Assembly: GCF_000712135.1 (NCBI RefSeq)
Contig: NZ_JOOE01000004.1
Coordinates: 188,501-252,500, forward strand
Length of the DNA: 64,000 nt
Direction: 5' to 3'
From: Sphingomonas sp. UNC305MFCol5.2
GTDB lineage: Bacteria; Pseudomonadota; Alphaproteobacteria; Sphingomonadales; Sphingomonadaceae
Each line of letters starts with the position of its first letter. Position 1 is the first letter of the stretch. Below the pieces are notes generated by a model. That model saw only the letters and a program-made list of their open reading frames with translations. It searched no databases and was not told the origin of the DNA. Shown here piece by piece: positions 55,212 to 63,473 of the stretch. Position numbers and translations under genes: made by a program.

Positions 55212-56714
55212 ATGGGCCCAGGCCGGCGGCGTTCCGGGCGGCCACGCGCGATCGGCGGGATCATCGCCGCCATGGGACTTGTCGCCGCGGCACCGCTCCA
55301 GGCCCAGCCGGGCCAGGTCGCGATTACGATCCGTCCGGCGATCGATCGCCCCGGACCGACCTTCGAGGGCTGGGGTACGGCGCTGGCGTGGTTCGCCGAG
55401 GTGACGGGCGGCTATCCTGATGGAACGCGCGAGCGGCTCGCGGACCTCCTCTATGGCCCCGATGGGCTCGGCTGGACGATCGCGCGCTACAATATCGGCG
55501 GTGGCAATGCCGCCGATACGCCGTCCTATCTGCGTCCCGGCGCCGCCGTGCCGGGCTTCTGGCGACGGCCCGAAAACGCGACCGGCGAGGATTGGTGGAG
55601 ACCCGATGACCCGGCGATGTGGGACTGGTCGGCCGACGCCAATCAGCGCTGGTGGCTGGACGCGATCCGAAAGCGGGTCCGCGCCCCGATCTTCGAGGCA
55701 TTTTCCAACTCGCCACCCTGGTTCATGACGGTCAGCGGTCGGGTCTCGGGCGCGGAAAAGGGTACCGACGACAATTTGCGTGCCGGGCAGGAAGGCAGGT
55801 TCGCCACCTATCTCGCGCGCGTCGTCGGCGAATTGCAACGGCGCCATCATGTCACGTTCCGAACCCTGTCGCCGGTCAACGAGCCGAATACGGACTATTG
55901 GTTCGCCACGAATACACAGGAAGGCTCTCACTGGAGCCCCGCGCGGCAGGCGGCGATGATCGACGCCGCCGCGGCCGCCCTGACCGATCAGGGGCTGACG
56001 ACGACGATCGCCGCGCCGGACGAGACCAATTCGCATCTCTTCGTGCGCGATTGGGCGGGTTATCCGCCCGCGACGCGCGCGCGCATCGGCCAGCTCAACG
56101 TTCACAGCTACGGCACTGTCCACCAGACCGCGGTGCGCGATATCGCCCGGGTGTCAGGCATTCGCCTGTGGATGAGCGAGAACGACACGCCGCTCGAAAA
56201 GGACCCGGAGGATTTCGACGACATGTCTTCGGCGCTCGCCTTTGCCGAGCACGTGATCCATGATCTCAAGCGTCTCGAGCCTTCCGCCTGGGTCTTCTGG
56301 CAGGCGATCGAGACGCTCAGCGCGAAGGATGGCGCGGGTGGCTCGAATTGGGGCCTCGTCAAGATGGACCTGCGCGCGGTGCCGGACGCGCCGCACCCGA
56401 TCCACATCACGGCAAAATATTGGGCGATGGCGATGTTCAGCCGGTATATCCGCCCCGGCTATCGCCTTGTCCCGGTGGACGACGCCGATACCGTGGGGGC
56501 GATGGCGCCCGATGGCCGGACATTGGTGCTGGTCCATATGAACCCGGGACCATTCTCGCGCGCGCTGACGATTGCGGCGCCACGCGCGGCCGTGCGGGAG
56601 ATCATCGTCACGGACGCGACGCGCCAGGCTTTTCACATCGCATCGAAACCCCGCCCTGCGCTCATTGCTTCGCCTGAATCCGTGACGACGATCGTGATGA
56701 CCATTCCAAAGTGA
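55212..56714 (+). CDS. Glycoside hydrolase family 30 protein, endo-beta-1,6-galactanase-like
   Basis: A 500-residue secreted enzyme. It has a basic start and hydrophobic signal (AIGGIIAAMGLVAAAPLQAQ). The TIM-barrel domain begins FEGWGTALAWFAEVTGG, characteristic of the endo-beta-1,6-galactanase branch of GH30. The catalytic acid Glu is in LSPVNEPNTDYW and the nucleophile Glu in LWMSENDTP. A C-terminal beta domain follows. The substrate is inferred to be the beta-1,6-galactan side chains of type II arabinogalactan. The ATG at 55164 is an alternative start. Confidence 0.87.
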   Translation: MGPGRRRSGRPRAIGGIIAAMGLVAAAPLQAQPGQVAITIRPAIDRPGPTFEGWGTALAWFAEVTGGYPDGTRERLADLLYGPDGLGWTIARYNIGGGNAADTPSYLRPGAAVPGFWRRPENATGEDWWRPDDPAMWDWSADANQRWWLDAIRKRVRAPIFEAFSNSPPWFMTVSGRVSGAEKGTDDNLRAGQEGRFATYLARVVGELQRRHHVTFRTLSPVNEPNTDYWFATNTQEGSHWSPARQAAMIDAAAAALTDQGLTTTIAAPDETNSHLFVRDWAGYPPATRARIGQLNVHSYGTVHQTAVRDIARVSGIRLWMSENDTPLEKDPEDFDDMSSALAFAEHVIHDLKRLEPSAWVFWQAIETLSAKDGAGGSNWGLVKMDLRAVPDAPHPIHITAKYWAMAMFSRYIRPGYRLVPVDDADTVGAMAPDGRTLVLVHMNPGPFSRALTIAAPRAAVREIIVTDATRQAFHIASKPRPALIASPESVTTIVMTIPK

Positions 56715-56817
56715 AAGTTCGACCGTGGCACCCTGGCGCGGCGCCGGCAGATGTGGGTGCCCCTCGAGAACACGACAAAAGGTACCGCTGCGACATGTCA
56801 GATCGCCGCATGCGCAT

Positions 56818-58893
56818 CTAGAAGGTTCCCTGAACGGTCAAAGTGAATAGCGGCCCGACCATCTGGTGCTGGCGCTCGTAGAAGCTCACCGGCGCGGTGC
56901 TGCGGCGGCCGGAATAGACCGTGCGGTAATTGCGCACATGGCCGTCGTTGAGGTTGAAGACCTGGAAGTTGACCTTGAGGCCCTTCACGTCCTTCAGCTC
57001 GATGAATGCGCTGGAATAGGGGCCCTCCCAGCTCTGGTTGATCTCATCGAGATAATAAGCGCGTCCGTAATGATCGAGGGAGAGGCCAAGGCCCCAGGCG
57101 ACCTGCGTGCCGGGGATGTCGTGGCGCAGCGTCACATCGGCCCAGTGATCGCGGGTATTGCTGATCACCCGGTCTTCTCCGGTCAGCGGGTCGCGCACCC
57201 GGCTCCGCTCGAAACCTATTTGGGCGTCGAGCTTGGCGCCCTTCCAGCCGATCGGCTCGAACTGGATCGTGCTGATGCTCTCCATGCCCCATCGGGTCGC
57301 ATTGGGCAGATTGCCCACCGCGTCGCCGTCGATCCCGACGGGAATGCGATCGACGATATCCTCCACCCAATGGCGATACAGCTTGAGCCGGGTCTTGCCC
57401 CATCGTCCGAGATTGCGGCCGAGCTCGCCGGTCAGTTCCCAGCTCTGCGGCGGCACGAGATTGGGATTGGCGTCATTCTCGCGATCGTTGGTGATGTCCT
57501 GGTTGGCGAGGAAGTCATAGAAGTTGATCTGCCCGACCTTGCGTTCGAACTTGAGGCTAGCGTCCCAGCCCGCCGCGGGACGCCACGCCAAAGCGGCGCT
57601 GCCCTTGGGGCGGAAGAAGCGGCGGGCCGGCTCGGTGCTCCCGAGATCGGCGAGCTCCGAATATTCGGCTCCGCCCGCCAGCTGTAGATCCAGCTTCGAC
57701 GATAGCGGACGGCTCAGTGCGGCAATGGCTTCATAGCGTTTCTCCACCACCGTTCCGCTGCCCTGGGGGAAGGGAATGTCGACATAATCGCCGTCCGGCT
57801 GCAGGCTGGCCAGACTGCTCCTCTGCGCGAGCCGGTTGTCGGCGCGCTCCATCGAGAGCGTCCAATCGTTGCGCCCGCCTTTCCAGCGATATTCCAGCCG
57901 ACCGATCGTCTCGCCGATCTTCGAATCCTGCCCGTAGCGCGTACCGGTCGAGGGCGCGCCGCTATCATAGTCGGTGCGCTGGTCGTAGGTCGCTGGCGCA
58001 TGCTCGAAGTGGCGCAGGCCGATCAGCTTCAGTCGGCCGCCGCCCAAAGGCACAGAGATGTCGCCACCGACATCATATTTGAAACCATGAGTGCGGCGGC
58101 GGTTGTCCCAGTCATTGTCGTTGCGGTCGATACGCACGCGGCGCTGGAAATTGTCGCCGCGATTCCAATAGGGTTCAAAAGCGAGGTTGAGATTGGCGCG
58201 CACGGGGCCTTCGCCGCCATATTTGAGGATCGCGGAGAGCCGCGCCTGATCGAAGCTGTTCCAATATACCTGGTCGCGCTTCTCGATCACCACGCCGTCC
58301 GGCGACAATATGCGATAGTCGTTGCCGCCCATCGCCCCGCGCCCGGGATTGTTCGCGAGGGACAGCGTATAACCGAGCGCGCCGCTGGTCCCGCTATAGT
58401 TCACCGATCCGGCGAGCCAGCGCGGCTTGGCGAAATGGGGCCGCAACTGCGGGCTCCAACTATATGTGCCGCTCGCCTTGCGGTCGGCCTTGAGGATCAC
58501 GTTTGCGACCTGGCCGGTGAGCCCCGCAATACCGAGCGAGGCCGCTTCCTTTATCTCGATGCGCTCCACATCGCCGGCGGGCACCTTCTTCAATTGCGCG
58601 GTCGCCCCTCCGCCCGATTTGTCGGTCACGCGCTGGCCGTTGATCAGCACATTCTCCGAAGCCTCCCCCAGTCCGCGCGTGTCGTCTGCACTGCGAATGG
58701 TGAAGCCCGGCACCTGGGTGAGCATGTCATAGGCGGTTCGGGGAGCGAAACGCGCAAAGTCCGCGGGGGTGAAAATCTTCGCGCTTGCGGCGGCCTGATC
58801 GATCTGGGCGTTCGCCGAAACCGGCGCGAGCAGGATCAAGGTCGCCGCGAGGCATTCGCCGGCGAGATCCCGGCTCGAAGATCGACGGCTCAT
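56818..58893 (-). CDS. TonB-dependent receptor-like outer-membrane beta-barrel protein
   Basis: A 691-residue protein with a signal peptide (ends SANAQ). It has a plug domain (IFTPADFARFAPRTAYDMLTQVPGFTIRSADD, VLINGQRVTDKSGG, VERIEIKEAASLGIAGLTGQVANVIL) and a barrel ending in the aromatic FTLTVQGTF strand. No typical TonB-box is visible before the plug. It shares the ATGA overlap with the repeat protein upstream, so the two are coupled. Homologs are annotated as outer-membrane receptors; the ligand is unknown. Confidence 0.88.
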   Translation of the reverse strand: MSRRSSSRDLAGECLAATLILLAPVSANAQIDQAAASAKIFTPADFARFAPRTAYDMLTQVPGFTIRSADDTRGLGEASENVLINGQRVTDKSGGGATAQLKKVPAGDVERIEIKEAASLGIAGLTGQVANVILKADRKASGTYSWSPQLRPHFAKPRWLAGSVNYSGTSGALGYTLSLANNPGRGAMGGNDYRILSPDGVVIEKRDQVYWNSFDQARLSAILKYGGEGPVRANLNLAFEPYWNRGDNFQRRVRIDRNDNDWDNRRRTHGFKYDVGGDISVPLGGGRLKLIGLRHFEHAPATYDQRTDYDSGAPSTGTRYGQDSKIGETIGRLEYRWKGGRNDWTLSMERADNRLAQRSSLASLQPDGDYVDIPFPQGSGTVVEKRYEAIAALSRPLSSKLDLQLAGGAEYSELADLGSTEPARRFFRPKGSAALAWRPAAGWDASLKFERKVGQINFYDFLANQDITNDRENDANPNLVPPQSWELTGELGRNLGRWGKTRLKLYRHWVEDIVDRIPVGIDGDAVGNLPNATRWGMESISTIQFEPIGWKGAKLDAQIGFERSRVRDPLTGEDRVISNTRDHWADVTLRHDIPGTQVAWGLGLSLDHYGRAYYLDEINQSWEGPYSSAFIELKDVKGLKVNFQVFNLNDGHVRNYRTVYSGRRSTAPVSFYERQHQMVGPLFTLTVQGTF

Positions 58894-59765
58894 TTGCCGC
58901 TATCCAGGTCTTTAGGTCCGATCCCGGCGATCCGCAATTTGATCAGGTCGCCGGCCTCGAGATCCCGTTTCTCCGAGGCGAAAGCGCGGACATATTCGGG
59001 AGTGACATCGAAGATGCGCAGCTGGATCAGCGTCTCGGGGGTGAGACCGCGCAGGCCCAGCGCGCGCATCGAGCGAACATAATCGGGCGTGACATTGTGG
59101 ATGCGGAAGGCGAGCAGGTTTTCCCGGCTGATCCCTTTGTATCCGAGCGCGGCATAATCCCGGATCGCTTCCGGCGTGACGCCGTGGATCTTGAACGCCA
59201 CCAGCGTGTCGATCGCGCCGCCTTTGTAGCCGGCCCTGGCGAGGCTGTGCACCAGGTCTCCGGTGATGTGGAAGATGCCGAGCTGGACCAGTCCGTCGAG
59301 CGTGGGCGTCGCCCAGCCCTCGGCGCGCAACACGTCGAGCACCTCGAGCGACACACCGCTCATGGTGAGCATGAAGCTCTGGTCACGATTGGGCCGGGCG
59401 ATGCCGCGGGCGGCGAGCCGGTCCGCAAAGGCCGGGTTCGGCGTCATTGCGCAATTGCCGTCGACACGCCGGTCATGGCCAAGCCCTTCGCAGGCAAGCG
59501 TGCCGGCCGGCCGCACGAACCGGAACTGGACGCGACCGCCGCGATCGAACGCGTCGCGCGTCAGTCCCTCGAAATCGGACAGCGGTACCGACTGGGACCA
59601 GTTGTTGCGGTTCTTCGGGCCGGCATTGTGCTCGACGCGCAGCTCCACATCGGACGACCCCTCCAGATGTGCTTCAAAAGCGAGGCGATCATAGGTGTCG
59701 AACGGAGCGGCGGATGCGCAGCAAGTGAGCAGCACCGCCGCGGAAGCGAGCAGGGAACGAAGCAT
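58890..59765 (-). CDS. Secreted protein with 29-residue VTPEYVR repeats
   Basis: A 291-residue protein. Signal peptide ALLTCCASA region (residues 1-20), then an N-terminal beta-rich domain (residues 21-125, with two Cys in LACEG and NCAMT), then about five to six repeats from residue 131. The repeat reads L-x-x-h-x-I-x-x-VTP-E-Y-V-R-x-h-R-A-L-G-h-x-x-L-T-x-E-x. The same repeat makes up the end of the M56 protein upstream. AGGAG 8 bases before the ATG fixes the start. The function is unknown. Confidence 0.88.
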   Translation of the reverse strand: MLRSLLASAAVLLTCCASAAPFDTYDRLAFEAHLEGSSDVELRVEHNAGPKNRNNWSQSVPLSDFEGLTRDAFDRGGRVQFRFVRPAGTLACEGLGHDRRVDGNCAMTPNPAFADRLAARGIARPNRDQSFMLTMSGVSLEVLDVLRAEGWATPTLDGLVQLGIFHITGDLVHSLARAGYKGGAIDTLVAFKIHGVTPEAIRDYAALGYKGISRENLLAFRIHNVTPDYVRSMRALGLRGLTPETLIQLRIFDVTPEYVRAFASEKRDLEAGDLIKLRIAGIGPKDLDSGK

Positions 59766-59868
59766 GAGCAGTCTCCTGGATGACGGGCAAAGGGGTGCCG
59801 TGCGCCCGCGACAGGGCGTTTTGGCGGTACGGTGCGGGAGGTAGACGGTGGCGCGAACGCGATGCCCG

Positions 59869-61563
59869 TTACGGGCCGTCGCTATCCTTGTCGGGATCGA
59901 AGCCCAGCGCTTTCAGCTCGGTCAGCTTGTCGGGCGAGGTGACGTTGATCCCGCGCGCGCGGAGCCTGCGCACATATTGGGGAGTGACGCCCAGGGCGAT
60001 CATGCCTTGATAGTCGTCGATCGAGCCCTGAACCCCGAGCCTGCGCATCTCGCCGAGATAGCCGGGATCAAGCCGCAGCGCGCGCGCATTCAATATTTGC
60101 TCGAAGCTCTTCGCCATTCCGGCGGCGCGCATGTCGCGGACATATTCGGGCGTGACGTCCAGTGCTCGCGCCTGCATCAGCTGATCGGTCGTCAGGCCCG
60201 GCAGGCCCGCCTGCGCCAATGCGCGCTTATAATCGGGCGTGACGCCGACGGCGCGCATCTGGATGAGCTGATCGACATCGATCTCTTGCGATCCGCGGGC
60301 CGACGGGCTGGCCTGTGCCACCACCACCGGAAGGGCGAGCTGGACCGTCTGCGTGGATGCCAGAGGCGCGGCGACGGCCGCACCCGCAGGGTTCTCGGCA
60401 ACAGTCGAAGGCGAAGCGTCGGTGCCCTGTGCACGCGCCGCCACGCCATGCGGCAGCGGACTCGCCGGTGATGCCGGTGCATCGGTCGCTGCGCGCTCCG
60501 GGCTCGCAGCAACCGATGCGGCCTGGCTGGGCGCGAGCGTCAACGCGGCAAGCGGCACGGCCATGGTGAGCATTCCCGCGGCGAACCCCGCCACCCACGA
60601 TCTGCCCGAGGGCTGGCGCGCGGGATTGAGGTCGAGCACCCGCGCGATGCGCCGATGCAGCGAGTTCTTCCCAGGCGCCACGCCATGCGCGCCGAGCAGC
60701 ACGCCGCGGCACTCGTGACGGGCCACGCCGATCAGCAGCTCGGCATAATCGGGGCCGTTGATATTCGCGGCGAGCACGGCGTCGTCCGCGGCTTCCTCGC
60801 GCAGCTGATGGGCTTCGCGCGCCAGAACCCAGGCGAGCGGATTGAACCAGAAGGCGGCGGTGGCGACACGCGCGAGCATCAGCTTCGCCCAATCGAGCTG
60901 GACGACATGCGCCAGTTCGTGGGCAATGATCGCCTCGGCCTGTTCGGGCGCGCGCGCGGCCGCGTCGCTGAGTAGGATCGTCGGGCGCATCAGCCCCCAG
61001 CTGATCGGCGAGGCGAGTTCTTCGCTTCGGAGCAACGCCGTGCCGCTTTTGAAGCCCATGCGCCGCTGGGCCCGGGCGAGCGCGGCCAGCCACTCGGGCT
61101 CGACCAGCACTTCGGCCCGCGCGCGCAGACCGACCAGGCGGAACAGCGCCGCCAAAGTGAGAAGCAGCAACGCCACGGTCGGCAGCAGATAGGCATGCCG
61201 CGCCAGTGCGCTCACGACGTCGCCGAGCACCGAAGGCTGGTCGGATACGGCCTGAACCGGTTGCTCGACGGCCGGTGGCGGAAACGTCGCCCCGGTCGTC
61301 TCCGCGATGCCCGCCGTCGATGGTGTCGCCGTAACGGGTGGCGTCGCCGCGCCGATCCCCAGGGCGTGCGCGATCGATTCTGGAACCGGCAACGACAGCG
61401 ACGGCAGGGCCAGGCTCGCAAGCGGCAGCGCGACCAGTGCGAACAATCCGAGATGCGCGATCGTCGAGCGCTCCGCGGCGGAGCGGTGGCGGGTCAGGCG
61501 GAGCAGCAGCAACGTCGCGGCGGCGACGAAGAGCGACTTGAGCGCGAGAGGCAATATGGCCAT
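59869..61563 (-). CDS. BlaR1/MecR1-type M56 membrane metallopeptidase with C-terminal VTPEYVR repeats
   Basis: A 564-residue protein. Three membrane helices precede the peptidase domain (residues 5-24, 35-55, 124-146). The zinc motif is HELAH at 215-219 in AIIAHELAHVVQLDW, and REEAADD supplies the third ligand. A fourth helix spans 322-344. A Pro/Ala/Ser-rich linker leads to four to five 28-29-residue repeats (433-564). In BlaR1 the position after the last helix is the periplasmic sensor; here a penicillin-binding domain is absent and the repeats take its place. It starts 2 bases after the BlaI stop. Confidence 0.92.
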   Translation of the reverse strand: MAILPLALKSLFVAAATLLLLRLTRHRSAAERSTIAHLGLFALVALPLASLALPSLSLPVPESIAHALGIGAATPPVTATPSTAGIAETTGATFPPPAVEQPVQAVSDQPSVLGDVVSALARHAYLLPTVALLLLTLAALFRLVGLRARAEVLVEPEWLAALARAQRRMGFKSGTALLRSEELASPISWGLMRPTILLSDAAARAPEQAEAIIAHELAHVVQLDWAKLMLARVATAAFWFNPLAWVLAREAHQLREEAADDAVLAANINGPDYAELLIGVARHECRGVLLGAHGVAPGKNSLHRRIARVLDLNPARQPSGRSWVAGFAAGMLTMAVPLAALTLAPSQAASVAASPERAATDAPASPASPLPHGVAARAQGTDASPSTVAENPAGAAVAAPLASTQTVQLALPVVVAQASPSARGSQEIDVDQLIQMRAVGVTPDYKRALAQAGLPGLTTDQLMQARALDVTPEYVRDMRAAGMAKSFEQILNARALRLDPGYLGEMRRLGVQGSIDDYQGMIALGVTPQYVRRLRARGINVTSPDKLTELKALGFDPDKDSDGP

Positions 61564-61565
61564 CG

Positions 61566-61949
61566 TTATTCTCCGCCGGCCCGAGCCTGCCGCGCGCGCG
61601 CGATCATGGCCTCGAGTTCGTCGAGCTCGCGCGCATCGGGTTGCTGCGCCATCCCCAGCAGCGCGCTGGCCGCACTGATTGGCGATCCGTTGAAGAAGGT
61701 TCGCACCACTTGACTGAGCGCGGTGCGCCGGGCCTGGCTGTCGGGCAAAGTCGGCGAAAAAAGAAACCCTCGCTCGCTTTCGTCCCGGCGTACGAAGCCC
61801 TTGTCCTCGAGTCGCTTGAGCATCGCACGCACCGCCGATCCTGTGAGCCGGTCGGGTAGCGCGTCGCAGATATCCGAAACGGTGCGCGATCCCCCCTCAT
61901 AGAGCAGGTCGACGATCTGACGTTCGCGGGGCGGCAATTGCGATAGCAT
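61566..61949 (-). CDS. BlaI/MecI/CopY family transcriptional repressor
   Basis: A 127-residue winged-helix repressor. LSQLPPRERQIVDLLYEGG and TVSDICDALPDRLTGSAVRAMLKRLEDKGFVRR are the DNA-binding domain; the C-terminal 45 residues dimerise. RTFFNGSPISAASALLG contains a cleavage-region-like hydrophobic stretch as in BlaI, which BlaR1 peptidases cut to relieve repression. It is cotranscribed with the M56 gene. Two perfect operators lie directly upstream. Confidence 0.95.
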   Translation of the reverse strand: MLSQLPPRERQIVDLLYEGGSRTVSDICDALPDRLTGSAVRAMLKRLEDKGFVRRDESERGFLFSPTLPDSQARRTALSQVVRTFFNGSPISAASALLGMAQQPDARELDELEAMIARARQARAGGE

Positions 61950-61963
61950 GGCATACCTCTCGG

Positions 61964-61993
61964 GCTACATTTGTAGCGTGCTACATTTGTAGC
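61964..61993. promoter_or_regulatory. Tandem BlaI operators upstream of blaI gene
   Basis: GCTACATTTGTAGC occurs twice (61964-61977 and 61980-61993), each a perfect palindrome and 16 bases apart start to start. The core TACA...TGTA matches the binding site of BlaI/MecI-type repressors. The first copy ends 15 bases before the blaI ATG, so bound repressor would block the promoter. This fits autoregulation of the whole operon. Confidence 0.9.
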
Positions 61994-62137
61994 GCGAACG
62001 CAAGCGGTATCTTCCGGCGCTTCTCCGCCTGCCCTCAAGCGCCATTTTCCGCTGGGCTTTGGATTTCTCGCATGTGCATCGCGGAGAAGGGCGACCGAAG
62101 CGGGACCATCATATATTGGTCTCGCGCTTCAAGATTA

Positions 62138-63400
62138 TCACCCGCCACGGACGGACGTCAGGCGCAACAGTCGCCCTTTGCTGTCATCTTCCAGCAGCCA
62201 GAGCGCGCCGTCGGGGCCTGCCATGACGGCGCGTATGCGCGCGCCCATGTCCCAGCGCTCCGCTTCGCGGGCGGATGTGCCGGTGAAGGCGATCCGGATC
62301 AGGGCCGTCGATGCGAGGCCTCCGACGAATGCGGAGCCCCGCCACTGCGGAAACATGTTTCCGCTGTAGAACGCCAGACCGGCGGGCGCGATGATCGGAT
62401 CCCAGTAGAGAGCGGGTTCGTGGAAATCGGGGCGCGTTGCAGGTTTGGCGATCGGCGTGCCGTCGTAATTCTCGCCATAGGATACCAGCGGCCAGCCGTA
62501 ATTGCTGCCAGGTTCGATCAAGTTGAGTTCGTCGCCGCCCTTTGGACCCATCTCGGTCTCCCACAGGCGCCCTTCGGGATCGAAGGCCAGGCCATAGGGG
62601 TTGCGGTGGCCCGTCGACCAGGTCTCGGCGGGCGTCAGATTGGGGCCGGGCAGCGCCACCTTGCGCGCCTTGGCCTTTGCAGCCGCGCCGGTGTTCGCCG
62701 GCGGGTCGATCACGCTGAGCGTAGTCGCACCGGTCTTGCCGGCGCCGGGATTGCCGGGCGCGGGCTTGCCATCGAGAGTGAGGCGCAGGATCTTGCCCAG
62801 CGCCTGATCGGGATCCTGCGCCGGATCGAAGCGCTGGCGCTCTCCCGAGGTCAGAAACAGATATTTGCCATCGGGCGAGAAGGCGATGTAGCCGCCGAAC
62901 TGCCCGCCCGCGCCGCGCGGAAGCTGGCGCCAGATCACCTTGAGGTCCTGCAGCACTGGCGTGCCGGCCGCCGTGCCGAGCGTTGCTCGGGCCAGCGCAA
63001 GCCCGTCGCCGCCCTCTCCCGGTTCGGAATAAGTGAGATACACCTGCCGGTCCTGCGCGAAGGCGGGGGAGGTGGCGACGAACAGCAGTCCCCCTTGCCC
63101 TTCATAATGGACTGTCGGCACGCCGCCGACTTCGGTCTTCGCTCCCGCCGGGCTGACCAGCCAGAGATGACCGGTCTTTTCGGTCACCAGCATCGTCTGA
63201 TCCGGCAGGAAGGCAAGCGCCCAGGGCATATCGAACGTTGCGACGGGCGTCGTCTTGAACGGCTTGTTCGTGGTCGGTTTCGCAGCACCGTAATTGACCG
63301 GCGGCGACGCCTTCTCCGTCTTTGGTGCGGGATCCGTGGCGGAAGGACCGCATCCAGCCAGAGAAAGCAGAACAAGACCGGTCAGGGAAGGACGCAACAT
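62138..63400 (-). CDS. PQQ-dependent sugar dehydrogenase family lipoprotein (GSDH type)
   Basis: A 420-residue propeller protein with a lipobox signal (VLLSLAGC). The soluble glucose/sorbosone dehydrogenase fold shows MPWALAFLPD, VTEKTGHLWL (catalytic His side), YEGQGGLLFV, and TGHRNPYGLAFDPEGRLWETEMGPKGGDELNLIEPGSNYGWP (key words HRNPYGLAF, EMGPKGGDE). These contain the PQQ and Ca2+ contacts of the family. It likely oxidises aldoses in the periplasm, feeding electrons to the respiratory chain. No pqq genes are in the window. Confidence 0.92.
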   Translation of the reverse strand: MLRPSLTGLVLLSLAGCGPSATDPAPKTEKASPPVNYGAAKPTTNKPFKTTPVATFDMPWALAFLPDQTMLVTEKTGHLWLVSPAGAKTEVGGVPTVHYEGQGGLLFVATSPAFAQDRQVYLTYSEPGEGGDGLALARATLGTAAGTPVLQDLKVIWRQLPRGAGGQFGGYIAFSPDGKYLFLTSGERQRFDPAQDPDQALGKILRLTLDGKPAPGNPGAGKTGATTLSVIDPPANTGAAAKAKARKVALPGPNLTPAETWSTGHRNPYGLAFDPEGRLWETEMGPKGGDELNLIEPGSNYGWPLVSYGENYDGTPIAKPATRPDFHEPALYWDPIIAPAGLAFYSGNMFPQWRGSAFVGGLASTALIRIAFTGTSAREAERWDMGARIRAVMAGPDGALWLLEDDSKGRLLRLTSVRGG

Positions 63401-63473
63401 CGAGGGTCTTTCCTTGAAAATCGCCGAAGCGTACCTTGAAATAACTGCGGATTTTATTGCAAATCTACTGACC

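Noticed and set aside
56818..61949. Beta-lactam resistance (bla/mec) operon
   Set aside because: BlaI and an M56 peptidase are present, but the peptidase lacks a penicillin-binding sensor domain and the operon has no beta-lactamase or PBP2a-like gene.
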